Below, in pieces: positions 60,215-64,000 of a DNA stretch of 64,000 bases. The stretch's first letter is position 1, and each line of letters starts with the position of its first letter. The DNA lies in NCBI GenBank assembly GCA_023515795.1, contig JALGPX010000012.1:62001-126000 (forward strand). The letters run 5' to 3'. Under the pieces are notes generated by a model. That model was given only the letters and a program-made list of their open reading frames with translations. It was not told the origin of the DNA and ran no database searches. Origin of the DNA: Amoeboaphelidium occidentale. Its lineage: Eukaryota > Aphelidiomycota > Aphelidea. Position numbers and translations under genes: made by a program.

Positions 60215-61859
60215 ATGAGTGGCAATGAGTTCAACAATGTCGCCAGCCCTAGAGACTCGCTGCGGAGGAATATTGCGTCATCTTTCTTATCTAATATATC
60301 ATTGACTCCATTGGGAACGGACTCGCCGTCTACTCAGAAGCCTTCTAACGATCTGATTTTGGAACAGACAGAATCTGTGAATGCTGAGCAAGAGAATATT
60401 CAAAGTAGACCTGGAGCAAATAACATTCAGGTCGATGTTCATAATTTAAATACTCCTGGAGAGGCATCAAATTTGGATTCTGCTATGCCGTCATCTGCTA
60501 GCGAGACGAAGAGGGAGAAAAGCATGAGACTCAAGAAAATTGCAGCAGCTGCGTTCTTAAGTTCCATAGAAATGGATTCGCCTTCGCAGCGCAGGATGAA
60601 TTCTCCAGGTACGGATGCAACTTCGGCAACTATGTCTATGTCAGAAGAAGCTTCGCCTATAAATGCGATGGGGAAAGCGTCTCAAATCGAGTTTGCGTCT
60701 GGGACAGGATCTCCAGCTTTGGGCCAGAAATCGTTAGAAAGAACAGAAACAAGATCGCCTTCGAATGATAAGGGAACCCCGAATTTACGAGGGGAAGAAT
60801 TTAATGCTGTTCAAGATGGTACTGGAACTAACGCTACAACTTTCTCCAATGCGCCAAGAAGAAAGACAAATAGCAATGTTATTTATGCTGAGCTATCTGG
60901 AAAACACCCTGAAACGTCCTTTATTTTTGAGGCTGCTCAAAGGTTCAGACTATATTTTGTTACTTCACAATCTAATCAACCTGTTTTGGTATCTTCAGTG
61001 TTGAAGTATTCCGCTGAAAAGAAGCGTCGAAAACAAGGGCTTAAGTCCAAGGCTTATCCTGGAAAGCTAAGCGCTACTACAAGCTCATCCAATGTGGCTG
61101 CAACGATTCCGCAATCTGGTCCATCAACTCAATTAAGCATGACAATGACTCCAGATGACGCTCGTCGAAAGCTTGATGCCGAATCTTATGGGCATTTATT
61201 AATGCCTGGAGACTCGATTGTCTACAACGCGGATATGCTTGATGACCCTGATTTAAATGCTGGAATCAACAAAAGTATTATTGCGTTGCCTTCGTATATT
61301 GTTTCCGTTATTCCTTATTCCAAGCCTTCAGAATTAAGAAAGGAACTTAATGATCAGTTTAGACAAGAGCATCCATATCTTGATTCTTCCATTAGCCTGA
61401 GCAAAATAAGGAACCTCAAGACAGATATGCTGAATGTTGGAATACTCGCTGACTTGGAAATGTCAACTGTTGCTAAAGCATATACCTTTTTTGAGAAACT
61501 GACTTTAAAGGTTTATGTAGTTTAAATTGTTCTTATATGTTTAGAATTGTGTTACAAAGCAGAATCGAAAGAAAATGGGAGCAGTCTGCTTATTGCTTGC
61601 TACAAAAATCAACGACCGTAAAGACGCAAAATACGGTCACATACTGGCGACCATCGAAAAGCAGCTCTTAGTTAGCCCAGAAGAAGTTAGAGACGAAGAA
61701 TTTAAAGTTTTTGTCAAGTTGGAATTCCGACTTCATGTTCCGCGAGAAGAATACATACCCCATCTGGAGAGGATCATGGATGTGCTTGGTTATAACTCTA
61801 TTCAGGAGTACATTGCTGGAAAGCCTATTCCTCTCGTTCGGAAATTGCCATATCTTTAA
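60215..61859 (+). CDS. CABLES1: CABLES-like cyclin-box protein
   Basis: Exons 60215-61510 and 61545-61859 (34-nt intron, GTTTAT donor) give 536 residues. The first 230 residues are low-complexity with many Ser-Pro sites. From about residue 330 the protein follows animal CABLES1/2: SYIVSVIPYSKPSELRKELN, LSKIRNLKTDML and VAKAYTFFEKL, then after the splice TKQNRKKMGAVCLLLATKI, the cyclin box. CABLES proteins bridge CDKs and tyrosine kinases in animals; the role here is unknown, but CDK7 and many Ser-Pro sites are nearby or in the protein. Confidence 0.78.
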
Positions 61860-61911
61860 TAGAGCCTATTTGTTAATCATCCACATTGAGATTGTTTCCG
61901 TTCCATCAAAC

Positions 61912-64000
61912 ATGAACACATCCCTTGATGCTGTGGATTTGATCAAGTCAGAGAACTTTACATTAAAGAAGCGGCTAAATGAGGAAGACAACACTATTAA
62001 AAAGTTGAATACTCGTATACAAAAGTTGACACATGATCTGAAACAGGCGAAGTTGCAACAAGGAGTTCCTCTGAAAGGTTCTGATTACTGTTTCAGCCTT
62101 TAATATCTAGTAACGGCCGAAAGTATTAAGCAAGAAGAGTTGATCTATGAGTATGAAGAACAGATCAAGCATCTATCCAAGCTGAACACTTCATTGAAGG
62201 CACAGCTTTTGCAACAGAATTACACAAATCTTGGCTTGCCTAGAAGTAATATGACACCATATGAAAGAGCATTGCAGAATCAAATGGTTAAGTCTTCACC
62301 AAAGAATGCTACAAGTAGCTATTCAAAAACTAAAGCGAAGGGTGGAAATGAGATACGCTTTGGCAATCCTGATAAGTTAAATGATGATGCAGATCGAGAG
62401 GAAGTAGCTAAATTGTAATCGCTCTATGATTACGTGTAGATCTTATGATTATAGGCAAGATCTTGTCAATTTGTTGCGTCAGAAGTTGAATGAGGCTGAA
62501 GCAGAAAAGGACATATTTAAGACCGAACTTGAACAGTTCAAAACGACGAAACTGGCTGATCTAGAGTCATTGCTGCTAAAGTCTGATGTTGATAAGATTG
62601 CATTACAGAAACTTTTACACGAAAAGCAAAAGTTGTTGGATGATTTGGAGAAGAATTATCCTCAAGCAAAGAATCAAGCCCAGAACTTAACTGATACAAA
62701 TCAAAAGCTACGAGCAGACCTAGAATCAACAAGGTCGGAGTTAAAAAAAGAATTAGACTTGCGTTTGCAGCTAGAGGAGAGAATTATTATGTTGAATAAT
62801 GGACAGGAAAAGGTTCGAAGTTTGGAGTCTATTATACAAGAACTTAGAAAGGAAAATGAGTTTTTAAAACAGGAACAAGCACGTTTCTTTTCATCTTCCA
62901 AATCTGGTCAAGCTCATATAGAACGGGAAGAGCAAATTAAAAAATTGCAAGAAAAAGTTAATGACTTGGAGTCTTCTCTGTCTGCGTTGAAAGAGCATGA
63001 GAAGAATCTAAAAGATCATATCAAAAGTTTGGAGGAGAGTTTAAAAGAAAAGGAAAAACAAGCTAGACATGATGAAGCAAGAACAATTGGTAACATTTCA
63101 TCTCTCGACAAGATCCTAGGGAAACTATTAAAAACATTTCTTGGGGAGGACTTCTCTGACCTCGATGATGTTCTGGAATTAATTAAGCTTCTAAGGCGTG
63201 GAAAGTTAAATGCGGGCTATGAGAATGATCATCACGTAGAAAGGATGAGAGCTGACTATATCCGCACCATGGAGGAATTAGGAAAGATGAAGAAGCAATT
63301 TCCAAGCCAGAATGCTTTGAACAAAAAAGAAAAGAATGAAATCGCGACAGCAACACAGGCCGACCAGTTGAAGCTGGATAGCCCTAAAAAGGATTCTGAA
63401 GAGAAATCGAGAGTGAATAACCAACACAGTAGGTTACAGATGTTACAAGATAAACTCTCAAGGTCTGCGGCTAAAGACACAAAATTCATGTTAGAAACTA
63501 TCCCTGAAATGCATCCTTACGATTCTAATCTGGATAAACTCACTCCTGGACAAAATATCATAGAGATACAAATCCTAGAAGCAAAGATCAATCCCACGAA
63601 CTTCAAAACACCAACTAGACGACCGCAAGTCTTTTCATCAAGACTTGACGATTACCTTATAACATTTGTGACCTTTGATTTCTTGGATTTTGCACCGCAA
63701 GTGTCATGTTTTGCGTCTGGCCCGAATCCTCAGTACAAGTTTACATCCAAATTCAAGATCACTTGCGATGACTTTTTCTTGGAATACTGCTCTACTGCAA
63801 GAATTAAATTCGAACTTTATCGTTGTATTGGCACAGAGTATGACTTGATAGGTTTCTGTGAGACCAAATTGAAAGACGTTCTTACTAGTCCTGTTTCAAA
63901 TAGTTTCGAGAAAAATATTAGAGCTGGAGACATAAGAAGTGCTTATGACCACCGCCAGACCATTGGACAGTTATCATTTGCTTTCAAGGCTCAACATCCT
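61912..64000 (+). CDS. RPGRIP1L: RPGRIP1L-like ciliary transition-zone protein, 3' end outside window
   Basis: Exons 61912-62077, 62111-62414 and 62455 to beyond the window (introns 33 and 40 nt). The first 560 residues are mostly coiled coil. A C2 domain follows: DDYLITFVTFDFLDF, NPQYKFTSKFKITCDDFFLEY and RIKFELYRCIGTEYDLIGF match the first C2 domain of RPGRIP1/RPGRIP1L (fantom). That family is built into the ciliary transition zone and gates entry of proteins to the cilium. The frame is open at base 64000. With delta-tubulin it supports a flagellated life stage. Confidence 0.75.

Overview
The window is nuclear DNA from a eukaryote with a very compact, AT-rich genome. Genes sit about 1.5 kb apart on average, intergenic gaps are often under 100 bp, and most genes are broken by extremely short spliceosomal introns. 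Those I could place by protein homology are 30-51 nt long, with one exception inside an assembly gap. Gene content suggests an early-diverging zoosporic fungus or cryptomycete (Rozella-like is my best guess, by inference only). It has a fungal-style Pob3 without an HMG box, Nma111 and ATP5, but also genes tied to centrioles and cilia (delta-tubulin, an RPGRIP1L-like protein, probably PIBF1/CEP90) that yeasts lack. TGA, TAA and TAG all end genes here, so the code looks standard.

Layout. 1-8.3 kb: partial membrane protein, molybdenum cofactor sulfurase, a membrane-anchored GH32 invertase-like enzyme, mitochondrial i-AAA protease YME1. 8.3-23.5 kb: NMA111, POB3, an endosulfine (IGO1-like), a DUF4602/Faf1-like ribosome assembly protein, a membrane M28 peptidase, a CBS protein, delta-tubulin, SMC5. 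23.5-30.3 kb: a repeat-rich block of broken Fanzor-type (eukaryotic TnpB-like, RNA-guided nuclease family) genes in two families, A and B. 30.3-46.6 kb: a TOP3B gene cut short at the Fanzor-B end, a small membrane protein, a TPMT-like methyltransferase, ALG10, RPA135, aldehyde dehydrogenase, QTRT1, RPS9, RPL21, a six-exon mitochondrial carrier, ATP5 (OSCP), a DHHC palmitoyltransferase and a seven-exon POT1. 46.6-49.5 kb: more Fanzor-B fragments and a PD-(D/E)XK-like pseudogene. 49.5-64 kb: BCAS2/SPF27, a kelch-repeat receptor pseudokinase, INTS4-like, PIBF1-like, CDK7, MET22-like, a membrane protein, CABLES-like cyclin and a partial RPGRIP1L-like gene.

Several genes belong to common processes: genome maintenance (SMC5, TOP3B, POT1, POB3), transcription and RNA processing (RPA135, CDK7, INTS4-like, BCAS2), mitochondria (YME1, ATP5, carrier) and the flagellar apparatus (TUBD1, PIBF1-like, RPGRIP1L-like). 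There is no operon logic.

The most notable material is the Fanzor block: two divergent families, an alternative glutamate next to the zinc ribbon, conserved 3' tails that are candidate guide-RNA regions, and a family-B right end lying exactly where TOP3B loses homology. Single N characters separate fragments of different copies, so the apparent arrays may be partly assembly artefacts.
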